NCBI RefSeq assembly: GCF_026163565.1
Contig: NZ_JAPDKN010000014.1
Location: 144,831 to 208,830, forward strand
Length of the DNA: 64,000 nucleotides
Direction of reading: 5' to 3'
Origin: Chryseobacterium sp. YIM B08800
GTDB lineage: Bacteria > Bacteroidota > Bacteroidia > Flavobacteriales > Weeksellaceae
The position numbers were made by a program, and so were the translations under genes. Shown here in pieces: positions 18,783-26,681 of this stretch; within the stretch, counting starts at the first letter, position 1, and each line of letters opens with the position of its first letter. Below the pieces are notes generated by a model that was not told the DNA's origin, ran no database searches, and saw nothing but the letters and a program-made list of their open reading frames with translations.

Positions 18783-19010
18783 ATGAGTAGAAGACCTATT
18801 AATATCGGTGGAAAAGAAAGTGTTATTATCATAAGAATCCAAAAAAGTCGGAAAGAAAACTGGAAAAAACTCTGCTCCAAAAAACATATTTCCTTAACTA
18901 GTTTAATCATCGATTCTGTAGAAAGTAGAATTTTAGATAACGAAAGTAGAAAAACACTAGCATTTATTAAAAACAGAATAATCTTTTTGGAAAGATTAAA
19001 TTCGTTCTGA
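18783..19010 (+). CDS. Small basic protein, possible ribbon-helix-helix or mobilization-type fragment
   Basis: 75 residues, strongly basic. The pattern SVIIIRIQKSRKENWKKLC followed by ISLTSLIIDSVESRIL matches the strand-helix-helix layout of small ribbon-helix-helix DNA-binding proteins (a strand, then two amphipathic helices). Some mobilization accessory proteins and antitoxins are of this type. No partner toxin or relaxase is adjacent. It follows a palindrome-rich gene-free region. The assignment is structural guesswork; the open frame itself may be real given its conserved-looking fold pattern. Confidence 0.5.
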   Translation: MSRRPINIGGKESVIIIRIQKSRKENWKKLCSKKHISLTSLIIDSVESRILDNESRKTLAFIKNRIIFLERLNSF

Positions 19011-19097
19011 AAAAATCAAATTATATTTATTGATTATGTGAGTAGGCAAGTTTGAACAAAACCTCGATTTACAAACGGATATTTTAAAGAATCTAGG

Positions 19098-19210
19098 AAT
19101 TATAAAAAAGAACTATATTTAGCTGACAAAGAAAACGACAACGTTATAAATGAATGGTTTGAAATAAGGACGATAAAAGGTGAAACCAAATGAAGAAAAC
19201 TGATTTATAT
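19098..19210 (+). repeat. Left copy of imperfect ~113-base duplication
   Basis: Closely similar to 20991-21103, with identical blocks such as ACGTTATAAATGAATGGTTT and AAACCAAATGAAGAAAACTG. It contains only the 3' end of a gene like the lipoprotein at 20478-21096, here ending in IKGETK just as the next gene's ATG begins (ATGA overlap). The rest of that upstream gene is missing. Confidence 0.85.
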
Positions 19211-19465
19211 TTATTGCTTTCAGGTTGTGCATTAATTTTGACATTTTTAACAGGCTTAGGTTTTATTTTAAGCTTTGTGCTTTTATTTCTTATACATTAC
19301 GAAAAAAAGAAATTGAGACAAGAAGTAACAACGTTAGAATTTAAAACTGAAAATAGAAAATTAATAATTGCTCAAATATTATGTGTAATTGATATTTTAA
19401 TTTCGGTCATTGGCATTTTAAGCATTCTGATTTATGCAGGACTTGCTTTTTTTAGAGGATATTAA
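19190..19465 (+). CDS. Small membrane protein, two to three hydrophobic segments
   Basis: 91 residues starting MKKTDLY. Hydrophobic stretches lie at ~8-35 and ~58-88, separated by a charged loop (YEKKKLRQEV). The start codon overlaps the stop of the preceding gene remnant (ATGA), which supports this start. A second, truncated copy of the same gene start occurs at 21083. No family recognised. The pairing of a secreted or lipoprotein gene with this membrane protein appears twice in the region, so they were probably a functional pair. Confidence 0.65.
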   Translation: MKKTDLYLLLSGCALILTFLTGLGFILSFVLLFLIHYEKKKLRQEVTTLEFKTENRKLIIAQILCVIDILISVIGILSILIYAGLAFFRGY

Positions 19466-19708
19466 AAAACGACCACTAATGAGTTAAAGAAACTAAAATA
19501 TATTCAACGAAAGCAAAAGTAGCAGAATTTTTATGAAAAAAACGCTTCTCAAAATATTAATATTATTGTCATAATCTTTATTTTATATTCAATTTATAAT
19601 TTTTCCAAACCTAAAATTTATATTTCAAAATTAGAGGTCGAAAATAATATTCCAATAAAAATTGATTTTTATAAAGGACATGAAAACAAATTTTTTGGCG
19701 ATAGTATT

Positions 19709-20326
19709 TTGATTTACATTCCATATAAATTTAAAATAAAAAATAATAGATTAAGAGACATTGGAATTGGGGGATTATTTTTCCGAGAAAATAATGAAAT
19801 TCTGGTTTTCAATAATAATGGAAATGAAATATATAATAATACAGACAGGTTGTATTATTATCATTCTAAAAGATATATTCTTGATTCTCTATTTAATAGC
19901 TTAAATTTTTCACGATATTTCGAAGTCAGAAATCAAAATATAATCCCGCCATATTCGAGTAAAATACTATACTTTTATAAAGCATTTAAATTTAAAAAAA
20001 ATATAATAGATAAGAATCTAAACAAAAAAGATTATATTGAAATTGGAGAGAATTTTTATAATAATGAGAGTATCTATCTACAGTCAAAAAATAAATATTC
20101 CGTTCCAAAAAAAATTATTGATAGTCTTTACAAAATTGATGAAGAAAAAAACATGTACTTTGTCTTTAACAAAAATCAGAAACAGGGCTATTATCGGATA
20201 AAATATAATTTATTGAAAAACAATCAAGATTTTGCGGACTATTATGATACTATAAAAGTAATTCGTAAAAATAATGATAAAAACAAATTACAAAAAATAC
20301 TAAGTAATCCTGTCTGGAAAGACTAA
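19709..20326 (+). CDS. Hypothetical membrane-associated protein with damaged 5' end
   Basis: 205 residues from the ATG at 19709, rich in Asn, Lys and Tyr. The same frame stays open back to 19523 and there encodes a plausible membrane segment (NIIVIIFILYSIYNF) preceded by EKNASQ. Just upstream is an in-frame TAG at 19520, and before that a coherent stretch ELKKLKYIQRKQK. I infer that the original gene began near 19479 and that an indel or nonsense change has removed its start, so the present gene is probably a 5'-broken remnant. No family recognised. Confidence 0.5.
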   Translation: MIYIPYKFKIKNNRLRDIGIGGLFFRENNEILVFNNNGNEIYNNTDRLYYYHSKRYILDSLFNSLNFSRYFEVRNQNIIPPYSSKILYFYKAFKFKKNIIDKNLNKKDYIEIGENFYNNESIYLQSKNKYSVPKKIIDSLYKIDEEKNMYFVFNKNQKQGYYRIKYNLLKNNQDFADYYDTIKVIRKNNDKNKLQKILSNPVWKD

Positions 20327-20477
20327 AAAAACTACCGCTAACAAAGGTTGACAAAACTGCAAAATTCAACAGTAGTAATTCTATTGAACTTTTGTACTAA
20401 AAATTCCTGCCTTTGGCAATATCCGAAATATTGTGTGCCATTTTACAGACCGACCGTATTTAAAAAACTGACCCAAA

Positions 20478-21096
20478 ATGAGATTTATAAAGTTTATCAT
20501 ATTACTTTTATTTATGAGTGGTTGTAGCAATCCCAAAAAAGAAGTCTGAAACTTTTGAGCAAACATCAAAACCTGTTGTAATTAAGACAAATGAAATGGA
20601 TAGTGTTAAAAATATTTCAAAAGACACAATTCCTGACTTTGATAGTAATAAATACGCCATTGACGAAAAAGACATAAAACCACCTATTCCAATTCCGCCA
20701 AAAATTGTTGTAGTTAAAATACCTTACATTGAGCCAATAAAATGTTTCAATCCAAATTTGACAATAAATGATGCTGTAGAATTAATTAATTCGAGAATTA
20801 TGGACACGCAATGGTTTATAGTGGAAGACAAAAAAGTGAATTATCAACATATCAAACTTGACCAAACAGATACAATTTGGATGAAAGAAAAATTGCTAAA
20901 AATGGATTGGAAATTAATTGATAGTTCACAAACAAATATTGGAAATCAAAACAGAATTACATTGAAAATGCAAAAAGAAAATAGAATTTGTAATATAAAA
21001 AAGGAACTTTATTTAGCTGGCAAAGAATACGATAACGTTATAAATGAATGGTTTGAAATAAGGGCAATAAAAGTGAAACCAAATGAAGAAAACTGA
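20478..21096 (+). pseudogene. Lipoprotein gene split by a single-base frameshift
   Basis: Frame 3 begins at the ATG at 20478 with a lipoprotein signal (MRFIKFIILLLFMSGCSN, lipobox Cys at residue 16), then meets TGA 7 codons later. Frame 1 continues with KKSETFEQTSKP to 21096. Dropping one A from the six-A run at 20535-20540 joins the two frames exactly (CCC AAA AAG AAG TCT). The joined protein has about 205 residues, with an N-terminal Pro-rich linker (PPIPIPPK) and a C-terminal domain of unknown family. The end also appears shifted: compared with the left duplicate, one G is missing before the stop, so the tail reads on to VKPNEEN. Confidence 0.7.
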
Positions 21097-21103
21097 TTTA
21101 TAC
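20991..21103 (+). repeat. Right copy of imperfect ~113-base duplication
   Basis: Partner of 19098-19210 in direct orientation. This copy has the full upstream lipoprotein gene but only the start of the membrane-protein gene, the mirror image of the left copy. Confidence 0.85.
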
Positions 21104-21142
21104 TTAATAATAACATTTATAATCATTTTTTTTATTATGTAG
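21083..21142 (+). pseudogene. Truncated copy of the MKKTDLY membrane-protein gene
   Basis: The ATG at 21083 opens a 19-codon frame, MKKTDLYLIITFIIIFFIM, ending at TAG. The first 8 residues equal those of the 91-residue protein at 19190; the rest has diverged or been lost. It overlaps the end of the lipoprotein gene, as in the left copy. Confidence 0.6.
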
Positions 21143-21317
21143 TTTTCTCTTATCATAAAGAAGTTATCAAACAAATTTTTCTTATATTTGGAATAACAAA
21201 ACAAATCCAAAACCTACATTTCAAAAGTGAGTAATTCGGTGAGTATCTAAAAATCAATCTCTGTAAAACCTCATCAATATTTAAAGAGCAGGTGGTGTTA
21301 CCTATCTCCCCGCAAAA

Positions 21318-21348
21318 AGAGTCTTCAAAATGAAGACTTTTTTTTTTG
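21318..21348. terminator. Intrinsic terminator
   Basis: AGTCTTCA faces TGAAGACT with an AAA loop and a run of ten T residues on the plus strand, with A residues on the other side. It sits ahead of the convergent gene ending at 21362. Confidence 0.8.
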
Positions 21349-21361
21349 CAATACATTTTAG

Positions 21362-23092
21362 TTAAACAGGATGGGATTGCAAAACCTGATTATCCTCCAA
21401 ATCCTTATTACGTTTTTTGATGAAATCTATCGGGCGAATTCCATTTATTTCCTGAAAAAGATTTGAAAAATTTGTTCTGGAAGCGATTCCACATTTTTCT
21501 GCTAATGTCTCAATCTTGTAGCTTAGATATACTTTATCATTATACAACTTATTGGTAATGTAATTTATACGAAGTTCACTTAGGTATCTATTAAAATTTA
21601 CTTCTTTATACTCATTGATTACTTGAGAAAGATAATTGGAGTTTGTATTAAACTTTATCGCCAATTTATTGAGTGTTAGTCCGTTTTCAATAAACTCAAA
21701 CTTTTTTTCAAAATTATCTAATTTTAGAAGTAAATCGTTAATTATTGCATCACTTAATCCGGATTTTTCTTCCCCACTTGGTTTTACATTAATTTTCTCC
21801 GTAATGATTTCTGTAGAAGATTTATGAAGAATCTTTTCTTCTAAAATTTTATAATTTGATTTAATTTTTTTCTCATTCTTATATTTTATCATTAAAGCAA
21901 TTGTAAGGGTTATTAATAAAATAATTAAACCCACAATAATCCAAATACCCCAAGACGTTGTTTTTTCTAGCCTTTCTTTTTCTGCCGTTAAAGCTTCTGT
22001 ATCATATTTTTTATGAATTGTTGATGCGAGATAAGAAAAATCTTTCGATATCACACTGTCTGCTTTCAATAGTTGTTTGGTGTAATACAGTTCTTTTTTA
22101 ACTTCATTATCTTTTTTATAGTGATTAATGAGCAACTCATAATTTTCACGAAGTTCCGGAAGTATAAAATTATGTTTTTGAAAAATGGAGTCTACCCTAT
22201 TAAAATGAAGAATTGCATTAGGATAATCATTAAGACCTAAATATGATTTCCCTATATAAAAATAAGCTACCGTAGCCCAGGCAAAATCATTAATTTTTGT
22301 GATTGGCTTTATTGATTCATGAAGTAAATTCAATGAAGCTTTATATTTCTTTTTTCTATACTCATCAATGCCTTTTTCCTTTAGAAAATAGCCATATTCT
22401 TGTTGGAAATTTTTATTGTTTTTAGTTTGTTGAAGTCCTATGTTTAGAATAGAATCTACCGCTTTATAGTTATTTAATTTTCTATAAGATACAGACATCT
22501 GATGCAGGCTATTGTAATAACCTCTTTTGTTATTGAATATAATATTAGGATGAACTTTTTCCTTAGACTTTAATTCAAAATGAGATTGTGTTTTTTTAAA
22601 ATGAATCAAGGCTTCCTGATTATATCCTAAATAGCTTTTCACTACTCCAATGTGATAAAGAATAGCATTTTTTAAGAAATCATCTTGTGAATTTTTAGAG
22701 TACTCATACGCCTTTAAATATTCTTGCAAGGCAGGTTGGTACTTTTTATAATTAAAATAGTAGATCACTCCCTTTCTTAAATAAGCATCGCTTATCAAAT
22801 CTGTATTATCAGATAGTTTTGCCGCAAAAATAGTACTATCTGCATACTTCAGCTTAGCACTTGCAGAAGAAGAATAAAATATTGCATCATTATAACCTTC
22901 CACCAGATGAGGATAATCTTTTTCTTTTTTAGCCAACGAAATATACCCTTTCAAAAACCGAAAAGCATTAGTGTCATTTTCAGGATAATTTTCGTATTTC
23001 TTTTTTATGTTGTAAAAATTACTATACGATTCTTGTTGTGAATAGAAAATGTTAAAAATAAATAAGAGTAGTATAAAGCAAAACCTTTTCAA
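21362..23092 (-). CDS. Membrane-bound TPR protein with AraC-type DNA-binding domain
   Basis: 576 residues. An N-terminal signal or anchor (MKRFCFILLLFIFNIFYSQQ) is followed by TPR-like helical repeats (~30-360, e.g. YNQEALIHFKKTQSHF and YPNAILHFNRVDSIF). A membrane segment at ~380-405 (GIWIIVGLIILLITLTIALMI) comes next, and an AraC/XylS helix-turn-helix domain fills ~460-560 (LAIKFNTNSNYLSQVINEY and IETLAEKCGIASRTNFSNLF). This is a common Chryseobacterium layout in which a periplasmic TPR sensor is joined to a cytoplasmic DNA-binding domain. Its signal and targets are unknown; the divergent small lipoprotein gene at 23376 is a possible target. Confidence 0.9.
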   Translation of the reverse strand: MKRFCFILLLFIFNIFYSQQESYSNFYNIKKKYENYPENDTNAFRFLKGYISLAKKEKDYPHLVEGYNDAIFYSSSASAKLKYADSTIFAAKLSDNTDLISDAYLRKGVIYYFNYKKYQPALQEYLKAYEYSKNSQDDFLKNAILYHIGVVKSYLGYNQEALIHFKKTQSHFELKSKEKVHPNIIFNNKRGYYNSLHQMSVSYRKLNNYKAVDSILNIGLQQTKNNKNFQQEYGYFLKEKGIDEYRKKKYKASLNLLHESIKPITKINDFAWATVAYFYIGKSYLGLNDYPNAILHFNRVDSIFQKHNFILPELRENYELLINHYKKDNEVKKELYYTKQLLKADSVISKDFSYLASTIHKKYDTEALTAEKERLEKTTSWGIWIIVGLIILLITLTIALMIKYKNEKKIKSNYKILEEKILHKSSTEIITEKINVKPSGEEKSGLSDAIINDLLLKLDNFEKKFEFIENGLTLNKLAIKFNTNSNYLSQVINEYKEVNFNRYLSELRINYITNKLYNDKVYLSYKIETLAEKCGIASRTNFSNLFQEINGIRPIDFIKKRNKDLEDNQVLQSHPV

Positions 23093-23375
23093 AAATTTGG
23101 ATTATAAGGTGAAATATTTATTGTATAAAAATAACTAAAATCTAATTAAATCAATAAGAAAAATCCACTTTAATAACATAAAAACTAAACAGATGAAAAA
23201 CATGTTTAAATTATTAAAAACCAACACTTTAAAATTGAGCTAATTCATTAATTAGCACGTGCTGATTCTATAATAAGCACTACAAACATTTTCGTAAGCA
23301 GCTAAGGTGGTCTAAATTCGAAATCTGAATTCACAATAAACCGGCCGGGATAACCTTTCAAAATAATGTAGAATA

Positions 23376-23594
23376 ATGAAAAAGCTTATCTCAATTTTTT
23401 TAGTTTTAACCCTATTAATATCAACAATGTCTTGTAGGTTTCAAGATGATGATTTTGAAACCAATGAAGTCATAAGTAATACAGAATTACAATCTGCCTA
23501 CGAAAAAAGAAACGACACTGCTAAAGCAAAAATAATTAATAGCCTCGGAGATCCTCCTCCAAAAAACGGAACACAGTGGAGAATAAAAAAATAA
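23376..23594 (+). CDS. Small lipoprotein
   Basis: 72 residues with a lipoprotein signal ending LISTMSC (Cys at residue 20), followed by an acidic then Pro-containing tail (GDPPPKNGTQWRIKK). No family recognised. It is divergent from the AraC-TPR regulator gene, with a 283-base intergenic region carrying the palindrome AGCACGTGCT (23254-23263). It is followed by its own terminator and so is probably a single-gene transcript. Confidence 0.7.
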   Translation: MKKLISIFLVLTLLISTMSCRFQDDDFETNEVISNTELQSAYEKRNDTAKAKIINSLGDPPPKNGTQWRIKK

Positions 23595-23621
23595 AACCAT
23601 AACCATAAAAACTCAAATTAC

Positions 23622-23673
23622 AAAAGCAACCAAATTAAAAAAAATGGGCTTCTCTCGTTTGGTTGCTTTTTTA
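23622..23673 (+). terminator. Intrinsic terminator
   Basis: AAAAGCAACCAAA (23622-23634) faces TTTGGTTGCTTTT (23658-23670) with a ~23-base loop and more T residues after. Confidence 0.7.
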
Positions 23674-23715
23674 CCAAAACAACAATTTACTTGAGAAGAC
23701 AAAAACTATTTATGA

Positions 23716-23949
23716 AAAAAGAATACACCATTTCTATTATCTGAGTTTTCAGGTAATATCTTAGATAAAAATCTTGATGAAAAATACGCATATAAGAAAC
23801 TAATTTTCAATGAATACCGCCAAAAAACAATAAAAGAATATCGTAAAAATATGGTTGAAGAAATAAAAAAATTCTCTCTAAATTCAGAAGATGAAATCCT
23901 TAAAATTTTAGAACCGTATGAATCACTTGAATTTATCGAAAAGAAGTAA
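23716..23949 (+). pseudogene. Remnant of a small charged protein without an intact start
   Basis: One frame is open from 23716 to the TAA at 23947, encoding a coherent charged helical sequence (LDEKYAYKKLIFNEYRQ, MVEEIKKFSLNSEDEILKI). The only ATG at the expected start (23712) is in another frame and stops after 10 codons. I infer a frameshifted or truncated gene. Its end overlaps the start of the GLPGLI gene by about 30 bases. Confidence 0.45.
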
Positions 23950-24763
23950 AATTATATTATTTCTCCTTATTATTTCATCTTTTGTTTCGGCACAGAGTAA
24001 AAGGTTTTATTATGAAGTTAACTTTAAACGTGATTCGGCGGGTTCCTATCCGGCAAAAGATGTTTTAGTATTGGAAATAAATAAAGATTATAACATCTTT
24101 TTAAGCAACGACTACATTGTAACCGATTCTCTTAATAATATCAACAAAGACAATCAGTTTTTTGCAGAACCTAAATTTGAGCAAGTGGTACTCTACAAAA
24201 AGGATAATCATAAATTTGATTTTATTCAAAATCTTTCAATGTATTATTATAAATACCCAGCAAAAAGAGAAATAAAATGGAATATCTCTAATGAACATAA
24301 AAAAATTGGAATTTGGGCTGCAACAAAAGCAACTACTGATTTTGGAGGCAGAAAATGGACTGCCTGGTTTTCGCAAGACATCCCTTTGCCTTATGGACCC
24401 TATGTTTTTTATGGACTTCCCGGGCTAATTCTTGAAGTGAACGATAGCGAGAATAACTATCGTTTTAATTTAATTCAAAATAAAAACTATAAGGTAGAAT
24501 TAAATTCTAATAATTTTATAGAAAAACTATTTGGTGATAGAAAGATTGACATAACCGAAAAAGACTGGCAAAAGATTCAACTCAACTATTACAATAACCC
24601 AATACCTGAATATAAGGAAGGAAAAGCTGTCATGTTTACAGATAAAGGTGATGAATACACCCAAAATGACTACAGAAATCTAGAAAAAGCTATTCAAAAC
24701 CAAATAAGAATTTATAACAATCCTATAGAATTAGATAAGGCAGTAAAATATCAGAAAAAATAG
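23918..24763 (+). CDS. GLPGLI family secreted protein
   Basis: 281 residues. A signal peptide (KIILFLLIISSFVSAQS) is followed by a single domain carrying the family signature: YGPYVFYGLPGLILEV at residues ~155-170, with the preceding TAWFSQDIPLP. The GLPGLI family (TIGR01200) is a Bacteroidota-specific group of unknown function, often found near TonB-dependent receptors; no receptor is adjacent here. It overlaps a small gene remnant upstream and ends before a bidirectional terminator. Confidence 0.9.
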   Translation: MNHLNLSKRSKIILFLLIISSFVSAQSKRFYYEVNFKRDSAGSYPAKDVLVLEINKDYNIFLSNDYIVTDSLNNINKDNQFFAEPKFEQVVLYKKDNHKFDFIQNLSMYYYKYPAKREIKWNISNEHKKIGIWAATKATTDFGGRKWTAWFSQDIPLPYGPYVFYGLPGLILEVNDSENNYRFNLIQNKNYKVELNSNNFIEKLFGDRKIDITEKDWQKIQLNYYNNPIPEYKEGKAVMFTDKGDEYTQNDYRNLEKAIQNQIRIYNNPIELDKAVKYQKK

Positions 24764-24890
24764 GATTATCTTTTAGAAACACAGAATATTATATAAATGT
24801 TAGTTATAGAATTTTGTTTAAAACAAACCTATACAACAAGGGGTCTTTGTAATTGAATTCTAGGTAATTTTCACTCTACTAACCCCACAA

Positions 24891-24926
24891 TAAAAGCTGT
24901 AATTTAATTATTACAGCTTTTATATT
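24891..24926. terminator. Bidirectional intrinsic terminator
   Basis: TAAAAGCTGTAAT faces ATTACAGCTTTTA with a short loop and A/T runs both sides, between convergent genes ending at 24763 and 25024. Confidence 0.8.
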
Positions 24927-25023
24927 TTATCCGTAAAATTCTGTTTTTTAATAGAATTTAAAAATACAATTTTAAGAATATTGCAGATTTTCAGATGTCT
25001 TCATTTATTTTTTCTACTCCACC

Positions 25024-26049
25024 CTACTTCATTAGAAATCTGAATCTATCAATATTTTTTAGAGCAATACCTGTCCCTCGAACTACAGCTCGCAAAGGAT
25101 CTTCGGCTACAAAAATAGGTAAACCAGTTTTTCTATGAATTCTGTCGGCTAATCCGTTAAGCAAAGCGCCGCCTCCGGCAAGGAAAATTCCGGTTTTATA
25201 AATATCAGTTGCCAATTCTGGTGGTGTGATGGAAAGTGTTTCTAAAATAGCATCTTCAATTCTCATGATCGATTTGTCAAGAGCTTTAAAAATCTCCTTG
25301 TAATTCACCATAATTTCTTTTGGTTTTCCGGTTAAAAGATCTTTTCCCTGTACCGAAATATCATCTAAAGGAAATTCTAGTTCTTCCAAAGCAGATCCGA
25401 TCTCAATTTTTATTTTTTCAGCTGTTCTTTCACCAATATCCAAATTATGTTGTGATCTGATAAAGTAAGCAATATCATTCGTAAAAACATCACCTGCCAA
25501 TTTCAATGATCTGTCGCAGACAATTCCGCCTAATGCAATTACAGCAATTTCTGTAGTTCCTCCACCGATGTCAACAATCATATTTCCTTCCGGGCTTTCA
25601 ACATCAATACCTGCTCCAATAGCTGCAGCCATTGGTTCGTAGATCATAATAACTTCTTTGGCATTTACTTTTTGTGCAGAGTCTCTAACCGCTCTTTTTT
25701 CAACCTCAGTAATTCCTGACGGAATACATATTACGATTCTGAGTGCAGGTTGTATGAATTTACCTTTGATTTCCGGAATTTTTTTCACAAATTCTTTAAT
25801 CATATGTTCGGAAGCATGAAAATCTGCGATAACCCCATCTTTCAGCGGTCTGATAACCTTAATATCTTCATGCGTTTTACCCTGCATTAATTTTGCTTCC
25901 TCACCTACAGCGATTGCTTTTCCCGTCAAACGGTCAATGGCAACAATAGAAGGTTGGTCAATAACAATTTTATTATTGTATATAATTAGGGTATTAGCCG
26001 TTCCCAGATCAATTGCAATCTCCGCCGTAAACATATCAAATATCCCCAT
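25024..26049 (-). CDS. mreB: Rod shape-determining protein MreB
   Basis: 341 residues, the usual MreB length. The actin-fold nucleotide-binding motifs are visible: phosphate 1 AIDLGTANTLIIY (~10-22), phosphate 2 IVDIGGGTTEIAVI (~157-170), and the adenosine motif GIFLAGGGALLNGL (~284-297). MreB polymers guide cell-wall synthesis at the membrane. It stands alone here, without mreC, mreD, pbp2 or rodA next to it, so it is probably one of two MreB homologues in the genome, the other being in the mre operon. Identity as MreB is firm; which paralogue it is cannot be told. Confidence 0.93.
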   Translation of the reverse strand: MGIFDMFTAEIAIDLGTANTLIIYNNKIVIDQPSIVAIDRLTGKAIAVGEEAKLMQGKTHEDIKVIRPLKDGVIADFHASEHMIKEFVKKIPEIKGKFIQPALRIVICIPSGITEVEKRAVRDSAQKVNAKEVIMIYEPMAAAIGAGIDVESPEGNMIVDIGGGTTEIAVIALGGIVCDRSLKLAGDVFTNDIAYFIRSQHNLDIGERTAEKIKIEIGSALEELEFPLDDISVQGKDLLTGKPKEIMVNYKEIFKALDKSIMRIEDAILETLSITPPELATDIYKTGIFLAGGGALLNGLADRIHRKTGLPIFVAEDPLRAVVRGTGIALKNIDRFRFLMK

Positions 26050-26246
26050 CTTTCATTTAAATTTCTAGGTGATAAATGTACGGCTATTCCTGATATATTC
26101 CTGATAAAATAAGGTATTTAAGAAGTTAAACATACGTTAAAATATAGTTGTGAATGCCATCAATCTAATCAAGTTTGAAAAAAATTATCAGTAATATTTC
26201 TTTATCAAAAAAGAATTTTCATAAAATTAATCTAAAGTTTTTTTAA

Positions 26247-26280
26247 TTTGAATATTATATTCATATTTTAATTACATTTA
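26247..26280 (+). promoter_or_regulatory. Candidate promoter of the bacteriocin-like peptide gene
   Basis: TTTG at 26247-26250, 22 bases, then TACATTTA at 26273-26280, close to the TAnnTTTG element. It ends 29 bases before the start codon. Confidence 0.4.
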
Positions 26281-26309
26281 CAAATCATCAAACTTTAAAA
26301 ACAAAAGCT

Positions 26310-26471
26310 ATGAAAAACTTAAAAAAACTCAACAAAAGTCAATTAAAAACAATTAAAGGAAGTGGTATTAATCCATTACCAGAACCAGACTTCTGTATGT
26401 ATTACTGTAATGGTGTTATAATTTGTGCAACTTGCAGTGATGATTTCAAATGTCCGGATGATTCCATGTAA
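26310..26471 (+). CDS. Bacteriocin-like small peptide with leader and Cys-rich core
   Basis: 53 residues. The leader MKNLKKLNKSQLKTIKGSG has the Lys/Leu pattern of 'bacteriocin-like' prepeptides in Chryseobacterium and ends in a GSG rather than GG cleavage motif. The core has five Cys (29, 33, 39, 42, 48; e.g. FCMYYCNGVIICATC) and an acidic end. Such leaders are normally removed by peptidase-containing ABC transporters, but no transporter or modification enzyme lies nearby. It has its own probable promoter and a strong terminator, so it is a single-gene unit. Antimicrobial activity is not shown by the sequence. Confidence 0.85.
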   Translation: MKNLKKLNKSQLKTIKGSGINPLPEPDFCMYYCNGVIICATCSDDFKCPDDSM

Positions 26472-26492
26472 TTAATGGTTGAACAAAAAAGA

Positions 26493-26529
26493 AGATGCTG
26501 TTTCAAAGGTGAGACAGCATTTTTTTTGT
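26493..26529 (+). terminator. Intrinsic terminator
   Basis: ATGCTGTTTCA faces TGAGACAGCAT (one mismatch) with an AAGG loop and eight T residues. Confidence 0.85.
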
Positions 26530-26632
26530 TTTAAAGTGAAGATTTGGCCTTGAATTTAAATCTAAATAGAGATTAGTTTGCTTTTTCCTATTTCACTTTC
26601 ATTTATAAATCAATATTTTTTTTAAAAAAAAC

Positions 26633-26678
26633 TTGCGTAGTTAAATAACTACATATAAATTTGTAGTCAAATAACTTC
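26633..26678 (+). promoter_or_regulatory. Promoter with two operator copies for the ArsR-led operon
   Basis: TTG at 26633-26635, 20 bases, then TAAATTTG at 26656-26663 form a Bacteroidota promoter. A perfect palindrome GTAGTTAAATAACTAC (26637-26652) fills the spacer. A near copy GTAGTCAAATAACTTC (26663-26678) starts at the last base of the -7 element. The copies are 26 bases apart. They are well placed for autorepression by the ArsR-type protein encoded 4 bases downstream. Confidence 0.7.
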
Positions 26679-26681
26679 ATA

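Noticed and set aside
20381..20569. Minus-strand open frame opposite the lipoprotein start
   Set aside because: Shadow of the frameshifted plus-strand gene, which has a clear lipobox and continuous homology to its duplicate.
21285..21320. GGTGTTACC...CCCCGCA stretch resembling an RNA gene end
   Set aside because: No T-loop, acceptor pairing or other RNA gene signature; only the following terminator is convincing.
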